A stretch of 64,000 nucleotides of DNA, taken from Echinometra lucunter (lineage: Eukaryota > Echinodermata > Echinoidea > Camarodonta > Echinometridae). Shown here piece by piece: positions 37,464-52,300 of this stretch; position 1 is the first letter of the stretch; every line of letters begins with the position of its first letter. The stretch lies in contig CM057153.1 in the NCBI GenBank assembly GCA_029962745.1, positions 8,091,064 through 8,155,063 on the forward strand. Reading direction: 5' to 3'. A program made the position numbers and the translations under genes. The notes below the pieces were generated by a model. The model ran no database searches. It was not told the DNA's origin and saw nothing but the letters and a program-made list of their open reading frames with translations.

Positions 37464-40025
37464 CTGATATATAATCTGAATATATACATACAAACATAAC
37501 TTATGCAGAAGTAATTGAGAATAATTTCTTACCTTTCTCAAAAATGCTGTCTAAATATCCAGCACAAGAAGGATACATTTGAGCCATAATTCTTCCTTTT
37601 ACTTGATAGAATGGAGTGGCTTTATAACTCTTCTCGCTCTCGGAAGGTCTGATGCGCAGCGTCGCGCATTTCTAAATAATTCTTGCTGCCATTTATTAAT
37701 GAAAAGTGGATGATGGATGTTGATTTCGTGGTCGTTACGGAAACAAGATATTGGTTTCTGATCTTCGATGCGTTGCAAGACTCCGATGATGAGATTATCA
37801 GACGCGTTTCTCCGTCATGATACCGCAACATTTCCGTGCTTGACACCATCACCCAAGAAAGTTTCTCTGTCTCTCTCAATCTTTCCCTCTCTCTCCCTCC
37901 CTCCTTTATTTTCCTTTTACTCCGTTCCTCTTTATGTTTCTCTTCTTTTTGTACTCCCTCTATCTCTCTCTCTCTCCCTCTCTCTTTTCGTCATGTTTTT
38001 AAATGCAGGATGAAATGATGTAGAATACTTTCCTTCATATCTTATATGAGTTCTGATTTTAGATTAAAGGACTCGTTTCTCGCGTGTATGCTATATACTT
38101 TCAAATCTGGCTTATTCAATATGGCAAATAAGCATCACCCAACAAGCGTTTCCTTGTGTAATGTCTTTTTCTTTTTCCTCCCTCAATTTTCAATATCAAA
38201 TATCACCCTTTTTTTCATACTGAATACAAGGACGAGTAGTGTTTTTTCTTGTTTTTTGAGTATATCTAATCTGTTTCTGATCTGTCTCTGATTCAAAAAA
38301 AGAATTGAAGATTAACCTGTTTCTGGTACCTAGAAGCGTGCATTTCTGATATGATGTTATTATAGGAAACATTTCCAATATCAGTTAGTTTTAATGACTG
38401 GTCGCGATCGAAGTAAACCTTTTCCATATATCCTGCTATGGTTTTGCTTTCATATAAAATCAATTAAAATGACCCCACTGATATGCCTTTAATAATGTGA
38501 ATGTATTAACCTTATTTTCAGATGTATACAAATTGCTTGTCGAACTGAAATTTCAAGGGTTTCTTTAAAAGCCGAGAGGTGGCTAAAAGTGGCGGCTTTT
38601 AGCATTTTGACCGGTCACTGCACGATCGGTGTGTGTGTGTGGGGGGGGGGGGGGGGGGAGTACTTCTAAACTAATAAATCAAAGGGTGGCCAACTTGTCT
38701 GTCTTTTCATCCTGTTCCTTTTTACTTCTCCGATTTTATTCATGAACAGTGGATGTAAGAAAGGGTAAAACTTGTTTATTTAAGTGAGCCCATGGGCGTC
38801 AATCGGGGGGGGGGGGAGGGGAGACAGTGGACACTCCCAACAACTTGAACATTTAAGGGTGCGGGACATAGTAAGGTATGTCCCCGGCTCCCCCCCCCCC
38901 CCCCCCCGAAACAAATAACAACAACGAAAGATGAGGACCTCTATATTTTTGCTTGTCAGTAAAATTGTAGTGTTTGTCCCTTCCCATTTTTTCATGCCCC
39001 CACCAAATATTTAAGTTGAGAACCAATTTATTTTTGCTAGTCAGCAAATTTTTGGAGAATGTTTCCTCCCCCCCTCCCCAATTGTATTTCCCCCAAAAAA
39101 TTAAGCTGAGGACCATTTTTGAAGAGCGTCCCCCAAAATATACGGATTGACACCTCTGGGGTAAGCTACATGATGTAGAGGGCTAAAGTAATGAAATACC
39201 TATAAAATGCCTGTTATAATGCCCCCCCCCCCCCCCCTCCCCGTCAACCTACCCGAAGAAGCAATATGCTCAACATTTTCTCCTCTCTACGCCATTATGG
39301 CTCGCGGTTTTCTTTCTCTATGTTTTTATGCATTTTTATCCTTTCCCTTTAACGAGATCCGGATGTCACACATTGTACTATATTCGGAATCTCAAGGTTT
39401 GAAAATTGAGAATCCATTTCAAATTAGGTCGGAATTAAAAGCATCCTCAAGGAAAATTTCACAATTGTTTGTATTATCTAATATTCTGTTGAATGCAAAT
39501 ATTATTCAGTAAGAAATATATAACTTTAAAGAGAGAGATGGGGGGGAGACAGAAAAGAGGCCCGACAACGATAGAAGAAAGTGAAATATTTACATTATCA
39601 AAGAATCTGAAGGACTAGTTACTGAGAATAAGAGTTTAAACAATAATCAGAAGTACTGCCCTAGTATCCAGCTTCATAGAAAATCACTGAAATATTTCAA
39701 AATGGTCAAGTAACTGTCAATTGCCTTCAGATGAAGATAGACAGGAAGGAACAAACTGAATGCAATTACATTATTGTGAAAGGATAATGTAAATTGGTTC
39801 ATTGCTAGAGAATGCTCAGTTTTCATTTCCTTTTTGTCAGCGTTGTTTGTTTGTTGTTTGTTTTGTTTTTATTTCTGCTTCATGCTGCCAACTAAAACAC
39901 TATTTGCATTCTTAAAACATTCCAAGCTCTTCCCAGTTCAAGTTTGGGATTCCATGCTCTTTGGTTGAATGGATCATGGAGGTATACCTCCATGAATGGA
40001 TATACACCTCAGTTTTAAAACACTT

Positions 40026-40533
40026 ATGTCGGCCATAAACTGGAGGGGGGGGGGGGCTTCCAAAATAAGAAGAAAAAGTAAAATCAGTGGGTTATTCAAT
40101 GAGTCAGATACATTGCTATGTCAGTGCATAAATCAATCGCTGGTATGCATACTTGAAGCCCCCAGTGATGGTTGAAATATACATTAACATAAAAACAGCA
40201 TCCAAACCGAACAGGTCTATAGACGGGAATTTAAAGAATTTTTTACACCATACTTCCCCAAAGCCATATTTATAGCCGTTTGTCCAGGTGGTTTACTTGC
40301 CGAGTGTGAACGACCATTGATCATCTCTTTCACTTTAGTGCATGGAGTGTTTGAATATAGACCTGTTCACTTTAGGTGCTGGTTTTTTATGCAAATGTTT
40401 GAATGGGGGGGGGGGGTGGGCTTCAAGCATGCCTAACAAAAGCACCATCTCAACGCACCTGAATTATTGCATTACCTATTGAATCATCGTTTCTTCTTAT
40501 TTTGGAAGACCCCAGTTATGGCTGACCTAGACT
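40026..40533. mobile_element. About 510-bp inverted-repeat element
   Basis: The left arm (GGCCATAAACTGG, then CTTCCAAAATAAGAAGAAA) pairs with the right arm (TTTCTTCTTATTTTGGAAG, then CCAGTTATGGCTGACC). An inner inverted pair, ACAGGTCTATA/TATAGACCTGT, is also present. No reading frame. Confidence 0.65.
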
Positions 40534-40883
40534 TCAGTGTTCTGAAACCGAATTTGTCTATATATTTAGGAAGCATCTGTTAACTGAGTATGGTGTTTGA
40601 AGATAAATCTAGGAAAAACTGTAGTCTATGTAACGTTATGAAAATGACAATCAAAAAGCCAGGACCAGACGAGCTATATAAAACTAATAGGAATATGAAT
40701 TCGAATACAAGAAGAGAAAAAATATATGTAGGAACAGAATTCCTGTGTTAGCACTAGACAAAATTCCCAATGGTCTGATGGTAAAAGGGTCTTAAATGGC
40801 TGATCTTCAAGAACAGATCCAAATCTGAGTCAGATTCAAGAAAATGCCTATTAAACAATGATGGGAATCTCTGGAATATCTGA

Positions 40884-41083
40884 AAAAGACTATTTTCCAA
40901 ACTGAAGTCAGACTCGAGGAAATGCCTGCTACAAGATGATAAGTTTGATGAAACGACGGCAAGGGAGAAACTCGTCAACCGACTATCAAAAACTGCAAAA
41001 CAAAGGGCGGTTAGGCTTGATGAGGACGGAGCTGATTTCAAGGGTTCAAGTGGCAGTCGAAGGCAAGACACCTTGTGGGGATG
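40884..41083 (+). CDS. Possible orphan exon of an unrecognised gene
   Basis: After a TGA at 40881, one frame stays open to a consensus GTAAGT donor at 41084. It reads SDSRKCLLQDDKFDETTARE, then KLVNRLSKTAKQRAV, RLDEDGADFKG and RRQDTLWG, a mixed hydrophilic composition unlike the surrounding DNA. No family is recognised and no good acceptor or partner exon was found, so it may be an exon remnant rather than a live gene. Confidence 0.25.
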
Positions 41084-42668
41084 GTAAGTGTATCAGTGGC
41101 GTAGCGGAAAGAGGGGAGGGGGTTGTGGGTGCCTCCTTGAAAAAAAAAGAAAAGAATGGCAAGGGTATTAGCAGAGAGGGGGAGATTTTATTCAGATGTC
41201 GGTATATCATTTGTTTGTTTGTTTGTTTAGCTACTTCACATACCAAAAGGAACCCGGTTATTCTTCAATCGAAGCATGCAGCAATTTGATGCGTTGAAAA
41301 ATAACTTTGGATATGGACAGTTCTTGAAACCCTTTCATTGTTTTTGGAATATGAAAAGAAATAAAAGATGGAGAGAAGTAACGTTTCTCCAAACTTTCGC
41401 AACTTCAAATTTCATGATTTCAGAGACAGAAGAAAAAAAACTAAAAACCAAAAATAAAACAGCAAAATCACCGTTTTAAGAAGCAGAATTTTTAAAGTAA
41501 CTTGAGGGGGATATGTCTTTCACCACAGATTGTGCAATTCTGCTTTAATAGATTTTGTTTAGATGCAAGTACCTATGACGCCAGTGAAGATGAAAAGAAT
41601 ATTTGTAGTTAATCTGCAACGAAATACGCTTGGAGGTCATTATACGAATCAAAGACTTTGACGATTACTGCTAAAACGGGGTTAATGCCGGTGATCTGAT
41701 GTAATACCAAACACTGCTTATAGAGAAAGCTATAGATTTAATTCACTGCGTTTTAATGCACTTCGGGGAAAAAAAATCGAGTTTAGAATGCACGATAGCG
41801 AATGGGTCTTAAGGGATACTCTATAATGGGCCATCTTATCAAATGAAGCTAGTCTTTATGATCACCCAAGTACCTATTACTCAAATATTGCGGCACTTAT
41901 TTTTCCCCTTAGATCATCAGTTTTATAGCACACCATAGGGGAATTTTGCCAGTTTCTACGTTTCTTCCTCTTTCTGTTTCAACGAAACTTCAGAATTCCT
42001 GGGGGGGGGGGGGATTCTTTTCTTTTCATTCAGCTTTAATTTGGTAGAGAATAAATCAAAATTTTCAGTTTTGTGTTAATTTTTTCATGAAAACAAATCA
42101 TTAAAGGTTGATACAAACAATACATGCATGTTTTTGAAAAATGAGGAAACTATCGATCTTTCTTAGTTCTAAAATATTAACTTGGACGCAAAACTCTTCT
42201 CTGTGGTGTGGAAGAATGCATGTGAAATACACTATAAAAAAACGGAACATAACTACACTGAATTTTATTAGTTACGTAATTTATATGCAAATACGCAGAT
42301 AAATACATAAAACATAAACGTACAAGATCATCATGTTAAAAAATCTTTTATTTGTGAATCTTTCACACCTGTGAACCTTTGCACTCGGTTGCGGTATATT
42401 ACTATAAAAATAATTTCAGTGTATACTAGATACCTCGTAAACACTCTGTCTTGAAAAGACTTTATAGAACTCTGTTCAAAATATTTCTTTGCTTTCTAGA
42501 AATGGTATTCTCACTCAATTGCACAGAAACAATATATATATATTTCTGATCCAATCTGGCTTACCCTTAAATCTAGAAAAGCTATTTACAAACTAATGAA
42601 TGTGTCATCCAACAAAACAATCAGCAAAGAAAAATTATAACTCTGAAGCATAACATCAATGAAGTTTG

Positions 42669-42669
<1 letters not shown>

Positions 42670-42702
<33 letters not shown>
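42670..42702. repeat. (GA)n microsatellite
   Basis: About 15 GA units, within the presumed CNTD1 3' flank. Confidence 0.9.
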
Positions 42703-42704
<2 letters not shown>

Positions 42705-44033
42705 CACATAGAAACATTGATAGAAGGAATAACACAAGATACATTATAACTACTCCAGTCATCTTGGATCACAAACTATGAAATCAAAGATTTTCATTAC
42801 AATATAAAAGAAAATAGAATTAGTAAGTAAAAAAACTTAAAGATAGCACACTCTTTCTTGAAAGAGAGTACAACATGAGCCACTTTTCACATATGATAGT
42901 TTACATTTGATAGATCTTTGGGTTGAAAAATGATAAGCTAACACACAGAGCTATCTTTCATTTCATGTGGTAACAAATATTTTGCTTGATATTATTATGA
43001 GCAGTGACAATCTATATATTGGCATGAGCATCAGATGAGAGTAAGATAAACAACTTCGAAAATAACAGAGTACTTGCACCATTTCATTTCTCCTAGCAGC
43101 GGGGAGGGGGGGGGGGGGTGATCATCTTACAAAGTGGTATCACAATGGCTTATTCCTCTGTGCCATGCTTTTACATTAATTGCAGACATGCAGTTAAAAT
43201 GAAATGAAGAACAAAATAACTCTTATATCTCAACACACTGATGAATAGTGATAATTCCACAACGGTTAACAAGATCAGGTTGTTTGACCTGTTATGCAAC
43301 ATTCAAAATTAAAACTAATTTACCACATACCCTTTGGTTTAATTCTGGGTTCCACACTAGTCCTCAAGTTATTGTGATGATGCAAGAGGTTCATGTGTAA
43401 TATAATGCATGACTGCAGTGCATTTTAATAAATCTTGTATTGAAAAAACATAATATTGAAAAAGCAAAATGAACCTATGAGAAAAGGAATGACCAGACAA
43501 ACAAAAGCTCTTTATTAAGAAATTACGTGCATAAGGGATGATGAAAAATTGCTTGAAACATATTGTTACAAAAATTAAAATAAATCAAAAGCCACTTAAC
43601 ATCTTTTGTGAGTGATGGACATGGCATGTGTTACAAATATATTTTCACCCATTATTTGCTTACTGCTTTCTACAAATATGATTATATTACTATCAAATGC
43701 CTTGTGTTACAGGTATATTTTCACCCATTATTTGCTCCTGCAAATGTGATTATCTTACTATCATATCCACGTTGTTAAACAAATTACTGATTTCACATCA
43801 GCAAAATTGATATCAACCGGTTAAACAGACCAATAGAGCAATAAATTCATTTTGCTTTTTTCACCGTTCATAAAAACGAGCTATTTATAAACATTTGTAA
43901 GTGGCAAATATAAAATATATGTTGACTAAAAGTTTAGCATCTTGTAGAAAAGAATTCATATAAAACACTTTAAGAATGTAATAAGATATCGTTTGATGCA
44001 TACAACACCAGTTCATTCTGTCACAGCATATCT

Positions 44034-44123
44034 TCATTGAAGTACTACAGAGATGATAATTGATGAGAAATCTGTGATGTCATCAATTGGGATGCGAGTT
44101 ATCCTAGCCAGATGATCACTGAT
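44034..44123 (-). CDS. CNTD1: CNTD1 exon 8 (C-terminus and stop)
   Basis: 29 codons plus TGA. ISDHLARITRIPIDDITDFS aligns with human VVGHLQSITGIALASIAEFS. The protein then ends, without the longer human tail. Confidence 0.85.
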   Translation of the reverse strand: MSDHLARITRIPIDDITDFSSIIISVVLQ

Positions 44124-44176
44124 CTATATTTCAAAAGAGAGAAATAGGACAGCCAGTAAAGGAACACATTCACATG

Positions 44177-44234
<58 letters not shown>

Positions 44235-47200
44235 TAATAATAATAATAATAATAATAATAAGTGAATAAAAAACTAATAAGAAATAAAGAAAAAATAAAT
44301 GAAATGAATAGAAATTAAAAAATGAAATTTTAAATGTGTTTATTTTCTTTTAAATAACTATAATTTTCATTCAGATAAGGTAGATTGCTTGGTTATTTTT
44401 TCTAAGCTTGCCTTGTAACTCTTACAAGGAATGCAAATACATATTCAAGTCATTTTGCATTAATAGACTTAACAGAAAGGCATTCTAACTCTTTTTTACA
44501 ACTAGTTGCAAGTAAGTTATCACATTTGTTGAATATGAGAGAGTACATTTAAGAGTAGAGTACTATTCATGATTGAATTTGAGCACAAGGATTATTGAAA
44601 TGTAGACTGACTAATTCCATTCCATTCCATTTCCAAGTGATAAGCTCTCATCTATCAATAAGAGATTTTCAATACAATAACATCTTGATAGATCATGCAG
44701 GTACAGTTAAGAAGTCTTGCATATTACATACTACTTTCATTTCCAGTGAGTATCTCTATCTTTTTTTTTTCCATAGAGAGCCTTACCGCAGATGGTACCT
44801 ACCATATGAGTTGAATCCATATCTGTGAAGTATGCTGCAGCTCCTATCGTGGCTGTTGCTAAAAGCATCACATCACTTTCTACTGGAGCAAATTTTGATC
44901 TGAAACAGTAAAGCATAGTATATGGAGCAATATAATCTTCTATTTATTCTTTTTAAATGATACTAATGTAAAAAGAATCAAACATGATGTTCAATTCTGC
45001 ATTGCTCTTTTGAAGTCTTGTTGAATTGGCTAATTGAACTTACCTGTATGTTTGGAATTAGTATGTTTGGAATTGATAAAATAAATTGTCAAAAGTGCCT
45101 ATATAATTCACTAAAAATCATCTTTTCATACCTGTAGTATGAGAAAATTAAATGCAAATACATTTATAATTCTAATTAGTTCATGTTGTTCATGTTGTGT
45201 TTATTTAGATTTAAATCAGCTCTGGTTAAAATCATAAAGGCAATTCCTACACCACCATGCATTAGGGTGACATTTTGAAAAAAAAACAGAGGTACTGGGA
45301 AAATGCACTTTTTCCCATTATTTTCTTGACAAGCACCATTGCACAGTCTTTCAATCAATAAGTAAGAATTGAACAATCTTCTGTAAGAGAATAAAATTAG
45401 TCAATAGAAATAATAATTATATGTAACATTGATATTGTGCTTAATACAATGTTTCTAAGTGCATGTAAGAATTTAACAAAGAGAGAACAAAAGAGAGAAC
45501 AAAAGAGAGAAAAATGGAAGAACAAATATATAATACTGGTACATGAACTAAGTAAAGATTTCCTAATATAGATAAGTTTTAAGAAGCGTTTTGAATGAGT
45601 CTATAGTGGAGGCCTTACGAATGTAGATTGGAAGATTGTTCCAGAGTTTTGGGGCAAGGGAAGAAAAGGCACGATAGCCATAACGGGTTGTGGTACAGGG
45701 TCCAGGAGATAGTTGCAGGAAATAAGAAATGCATTTCATAAACAATGTACCAAAAAAAATGACATAAATCTTTTTGGAAGCAAGCTGGTGTCTTTCATGG
45801 GCAAATGTCTCATTCTTCAAAAGCATCAACCCCTATTGTACAGGATATGCATAAGTTACAATTCAATTATGGATTACCTTGCATTAACTAATATGAAAGC
45901 ACTATTTTTAAAAATGGTAATATATACATCTTCACAAACTGAATTATGAGTAAAGCAATGTTTTGCAGGCTAATGTCCTGCTCATATTCTTTCAATCTTC
46001 TTAATGAGCCTAAGATCAAGAGCAACTATCTAGGATAAATATTCAGTTTGTCTTTTCTACAGTGTACCGATAGAGGGCAGCATATAGGTTCTAACAAAAT
46101 GCTAGATAAAGTTGTCTAAAATTTTATTCAAAGTTTGAGAGTGGGGAAGTAGATGAATGGAAGGCATTTTTTTGCTCTTCCACTCATCAATTAAAAAAAA
46201 GAGAAGAAATTTAGAGGTAATCTTGTAATGCCACTTATGCCTACTTTTTTATCCAATATCCAACATGTGTTGCACTTGTCAAGCTTGGATCCTACCATGT
46301 TATCTATCTTCCCTTGTTGGACTGTTTAATGTAATTCTAGTTAGTGTAAAAAAGTTTTAATCAAATGGATTATTATGGGGTTTAATCTTCACCTTGTTTG
46401 AGGATTGACTGGACTATCTCCTATCGCCAGCTGTAGAAGTCTTCCATAGACTTGCTTTCTCTTGATACACACTACATCCAAAATCTTCAGACAGGTCTCA
46501 TGGAGAACTTTGACTGGAGTACCTGGGTCATTGTGACCTGTATTGTGTCAACAAAAAAGAAAGACGTCAATGAATATTAAGAATTATATTCCACATACTA
46601 AGAATGTTGCTGTAGGATTGGTCAAAAGTGAATCACGTGATTGAGTGTAGTTTCGACATCATCACTACCCGATAAGAAAAGTGCGTGACCCTGCAGTGTT
46701 GGCAGTTTTGGTGTTTCGCTGATCACTTCAGTCCACAGAGTCACAATGCGTTACCATTATTTTGGGGTACGCGTGAAATAAAAGTGCGTGACCCCTGTGT
46801 GTTTTTTGTCATCAATTTTTGCCATCAATTTTTGCAATCAAATCATCCTTGTTTCTTTTGTGACGTCACAATTAGCTTGACACTTTTTGAGCAGCTGAGG
46901 CCAAACAAGTCACACGCGTACTGTGCACCATCCCAATACGTATGCGCTAGCGTTAAAACAGGAGTGCGCGAATGCAGCTAACTTTTTTCCTTAAATCAAA
47001 TATTCTTGTTTTTTTAAACCAAATTCTTTCTCATAGAAAAGAACATTTTATGTTCTTTATTCACAGTTAAATGGTTTCAGATGTGGTATATAAAGCAAAT
47101 AATCACCTTCTGCATGGTTTCAGGCAATGAGACAAACTATCACTTCCTCGGCAATCTAGATGTACACGCTATCTTTCCTCAGCTTCTCTTCAGAAAGATA

Positions 47201-49354
47201 GCTACATCAAGATCACCTCGGAAGTGATAGTTTGGCCATCACCTTCACCAACGGTGATTATTTGCTTAATATCTAGAAATACACAATATAGAAGCACACC
47301 AAGATGATGGTCAAGCATTAAAAAGAATAGAGTGAGATAAAGAGAGAAGAATGATTGGAAAAGAGATAGAGATAGAGAGAAGAGAAAAGAGAGGAAGGGA
47401 AGGAAGAGAGTCAGCAGAGGAAGAAAAGGGGGGGGGGAGGTTGAAGAGGCAGTCATATAAAATTATGGGTCATGAGAGTACGGATCTAATTCCTCATTCG
47501 AAATGCAACTCATGCTGGACATCTTTATCTTAACCCATTGACTACTGGAATTGGGTGGCCCCTCTACCAAGTTTATGGGAATCTGAGAGTTCAACAGTCA
47601 ATAGGTTAACCCCTTATACAATTAATTCTCACATTGTCCTAGACCAAATGTGGGCACTACATAGCAACTGCTAACATTAAGTACACAAACCAATGACAAT
47701 AAAAGAAGAAAGGAAACGCACCCATTATTTCAAGCAAAGTTTCCACGTAGCTTAGAGGACTTGAAGTATGAAGATTGTAGTTGAGTGTTTTGATGACAAG
47801 CAGCTCTGATGTTAAGACTTTAGATGTTTGATAGCGATGTCCTTTATCTTGCAACAGCTCAGCACAGCGGCGACAAGTAACGATCTGATGTTAAGTGAGA
47901 AAAGGAAAAATCACAAATCAGAATGATAAGTTGTAAAATAATTCTCTATAGAGAACAAGGAAATCTATCAGTAATTTTAAGGATACAGGAATCAGAGGTA
48001 TGTTAGCATGTATAGCATTGTAAGAAAGTCTGTAAGAAATATTAACTGGTTCAATACTTAGCTCCAGATAACTTGAGCTAAGGTCTCTCCAAAATGCATA
48101 TTATGCTAAAATAAAATTGTACTTAACATGTTAACTATAATTCCTGTTACACTACACCCAATCACATAAAGTTCTTTTTTTAATGTCAATGTATTTCAGT
48201 TCTAAAGTCTATTTCGTGTGAAGACTTCAAATCTATATTCAAATCTATTCAGATTATAGCATGAATGCGATTTGGAAATGCAAGATACTTTATGATAGAG
48301 CATAATTCTGCCTCATCATCTCTGATATTCACCACTCGATTAAATTTTTTTACTTCGAAACCCTATTTACAAGTCAGTTATAGAAAACTTACACTGTAGT
48401 GTGAACATAGTTTGGAAGCAATCTGAACACAGGAGACCATGAAGGGTAGCAATTGTTTACATAGTTTATGTAAGGTGTGTTTCCACTCGTCATGTGATGA
48501 CATTCTTCGTTGTTTTGGTGCTGAATGGCTTTCCTTAGCTTTCTCTTTTAGATTAGGTATATGGGCTCTCATAAATCTGCAAGAAACAAAACAAAAAAAT
48601 AATTACAATGCAACTACTGTGACAATGAAGGATATGGCTACTCCCTGCCAGTGCCAGTATTTACATGTAACTTGGTATTGTGGGCATCACACAATATTCA
48701 CATCTACTTCAATGTTGAATGTACATGTAGCTCTGCATGAATGATGAGAAGTGATGTCGTCAATTTTTATAACAGTTTTTTTTTTTATTCATTCCAGCTG
48801 CAAAAGATAAAACATCAAGAATATGACTATAATATAAACTATCAGGGTATGAAGGACAAAGTGTTGCAGTGCCACAATAATAAATTGGTATTGAGGGGGC
48901 AAGAAGGCATCTGGGGGTGTTTCATAAAGCTGTTCTAAAGTTACACATGACTTTACGAACGACTGGAATGTGAAGTGCCAAACAGGATGCCCAAAGTTAT
49001 TCCTAACATTTTAACAAAGTGTGACTGCATTCCCATAATTTTCATTTCATTTCATTTCGTTTATTTCCATTTCCAACATAATATATAAACAGAATACATG
49101 CCATGTACAAAGTACAATAGTGTAACTAAACAATAGAATCGTAAATACAATATGTACAATAAGCTAAGAAAAAGGTTGGTAATGGAGGGGACTGCTGAAA
49201 AGCTGTGCTTGTAGATTGCAGCCCCCTATAACTTAGAGTTGTAAAAATAGTGTATCAATAAAACAAAAAGAAGGGAAAAAGAACATACTGATACATACAT
49301 CGGATAGATATACATAAAAAATGTAAGGGTAGGGAAGGAAAGGAGAGGAGAAAC

Positions 49355-49394
<40 letters not shown>

Positions 49395-52300
49395 AAGAGA
49401 TGGAGAGAGAGGAGGAGGAGGAGGACTCTAGCCTAACAATACACACAACATACACGGACCGACCAGGAAACGAATATCTGTATAAAATGAATGAAAACAT
49501 AATTGAGTAGTTTGTTAAGTAAAATAATTTGAACGAGGGATGATGAGTCTAAAGGGCTTGTGCATGGTAATTACGAAGAAGGGATTTTTTAAATTTGAAC
49601 TTAAAAGAATTTAAACTAAGGGCATTTTTCATGCTATCATCAAGATTAAATTAAATTTTGGCAAAAAAGATGGTGCACGGTAATTACGAAGAAGGGATTT
49701 TTTAAATTTGAACTTAAAAGAATTTAAACTAAGGGCATTTTTCATGCTATCATCAAGATTGAAAAATTTTGGCAAAAAAGATGCTTCACAATAAAAATTT
49801 TTGTAAATAAAAGTAATGTTAATCTAGGTCTGCATATTTCACCTTTAGCTGACGCATTTTATGATTGAGAATCTCATTTGGCTTGCCATATTCAAGTCAT
49901 TCATAAAGTCATTCGTAACTTTACGAGCAGCTTTATGAAACACCTCCCCCCCATATTTTACTTTTAAGGCATTCATAGAATCCTAATGCAATCAATAGCC
50001 CACTGCCTGCTGGAAGAGAAAATGAGAGAATGCATGGGCTATGTATACCAGAATCAGTTAATAGTGCAGTTTGGGGATTATTACCAGTTGTAAATGGTGA
50101 TACATGAGATATATTTTGCCTACCTGTCAAACAGTTCAGCTGCAATGTATCTGGTTTCTGGTGGTTGCTTCATCTTCTCACAGATGATGAATATACATTC
50201 TACACAAAACCACAACAGAAATGAACATGTAATTAACCCGATTCGATTTCAGTATAACATGCTTTTACATAAACCCTAGCCCGAGTCATCTTGGGTCTAG
50301 TATTCAGTGGGTTAACAGCTTATCATGAGTAAAAGCAATGTTCATATAGTTCAAGGAACTGAGTAAATTTTCAGTTTTCCGAAGTTCATGTTTATGATGA
50401 ATAAAGCAACACACTCAATGACTGAATTGCCTTTACTATAAGTAGTTCTCCACAGACCCTTTCACCACTTAAAAGGTCCATAACTTTTATATCATATGCA
50501 GTATTGATCTCACACTTTCAATCATTTGCTTCAATGACTTTTCTGCTTCCAATCAGGCCAACTTTCTAAAGAATTTCTCAGAATTCCAATATAAGAAATT
50601 CTGCCAAATTTTACTCACAAAATAGGCATGCCATTTCTGATACAGATCTGTTGTTGTTCAAATGAAGAATAATTTACAAACAATGAAGAATAACCTTATT
50701 CTTTGAAAGAATAATCCATTGCATCATAGAAATAATAAACCATTCCCAAACCTTACCAACTAAAGAGCCACATTTGAAAAGACCATGATCTATTGAAGCC
50801 TTCTGTGTCTGTCTCTCATTGGCTGCAGCCTGCGTGATGAGCAGCTCCTCAAGAAGGTTGGATGATAAACAGCAACCTTTCATGTTGAACACAGGCTCTG
50901 GTGGGCTTCCAAATATTCTGGACTGATCCATTGTCCTATGGTTATGCCTACTCACCATGCTCAAGGAAGTGGCACTGTTAAAATTTAAAATTGTACACAG
51001 GGCTTCGTTTCACGAAACCGTCATAAGTCTAACTTCTTGGACATCCCATTGAAACGTGTGTTGTAGTGTTAACACGCGTTTCAGTGGGATGTCCATGAAC
51101 TTAGACTTATGACGGTTTCGTGAAACGCAGCCCAGATCACTAACTTTAACAGGATATACATGAGCACCAGCACTAAACAGGAATAGACTCTAGTCTAAAT
51201 ACTCTATAAATAGGGTAAAAGATTGATACAAACAACAGTTAACAAATTAACATGACATTAGATCAAAAAGTTTATTTATAGTCTAAGACAAAGTTACATT
51301 GAAGTTACATCACAACAATGATTCAACATTATCATAAAGTAGACTCTATTTGACCTCACTCTTGTCTTGTTTAATCAAAGACAATCTTAATAGGCAGTGC
51401 ACACTGCACATGTGGCTGAATCCAAAGAACTGGCATCATAAATCGACAAGTGGGGCTGTATCCTCGGACAGCTGGGGCTTTGGATACAGCTCCAGCCACG
51501 CGCATTTGGCTGTAAGGTAGAGACACACGTGTGTGGCTGAGTCAGGGGCTTTGGATACAGCCATGCCCATTTGGCTGTAAGGTAGAGACACACACCTGTG
51601 GCTGTAACGTTAGATCCATACACTGTCAATGCCATCTTTAAGGGTCTAATGATACATGTTACGTTACTATGTCTAAAATACAGACCTTACCACAGATAAA
51701 TGACTCGAGGGGCACATAAGCATAATGCTTTACGTCTCGACATCCAAGTTAATCCAAATAAGTAAGTTAGTCTAGACTAGGCCTATGCAAAGACTTCAAG
51801 ACTTCAAGAATTTTATTCCATTTCCATTCATTTGCAAAATAAACAAATACAAATCAAATCCAATAGATTGTTGAACATAAACAATATAACATAATGGTTA
51901 TGGCAAAATAGAGTAAAGATTGTAAAATTTGTACAAAAAAGCATATATGGAAATGAGGGGGACCACTAAAAAGCGAAGCTTCTATAATGTGGTTCCCCCT
52001 TACAATTGAGAACAAATACTTATATGTAGTGCATGATCAAGGCAAAAAAAAAGGCAAAATATGTATCAACAGAAGTATCAAGGGGATTGCATTAACATCG
52101 TTACTTACTATTCTTTATAATATTACATATAAAAATTAAAATAGAAGAACATGAATGAATTTGAAGTCGTTATCATCTATAACTAGCTTATAAAACATTT
52201 AAAAGTAAACGAGGTGACAGCAATACAACATGACATGCTGCATATTGTGAACACTAAGATGGAGAAAAGGAAAAAGAAAAGAGGAAAGAGAGATAGAGAG

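Larger units (their letters stand above)
36185..44033. other. Intergenic interval between the GPCR and CNTD1
   Basis: No confident gene. It holds a GA-rich stretch (37081-37142), a palindromic MITE (37316-37463), CT-rich repeats (37860-37990), poly-G/poly-C runs (38641-38658, 38890-38907, 39222-39240), a large inverted repeat (40026-40533) and a possible orphan exon (40884-41083). The stretch from about 42200 to 44033 probably includes the CNTD1 3' UTR. Confidence 0.7.
48913..49952. mobile_element. MITE split by a retrotransposon insertion (CNTD1 intron 3)
   Basis: The left arm (GGGGGTGTTTCATAAAGCTG..., about 48913-48963) is the inverted counterpart of the right arm (about 49905-49952, CAGCTTTATGAAACACCTCC). 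About 770 bp of retrotransposon tail sits between them. The ends resemble the element at 16277. Confidence 0.75.

Noticed and set aside
45721..45829. N-terminal part of the 45563-45829 minus-strand frame as coding
   Set aside because: Only the downstream part (from about 45720 down) resembles reverse transcriptase; the rest is ordinary AT-rich intron read by chance.
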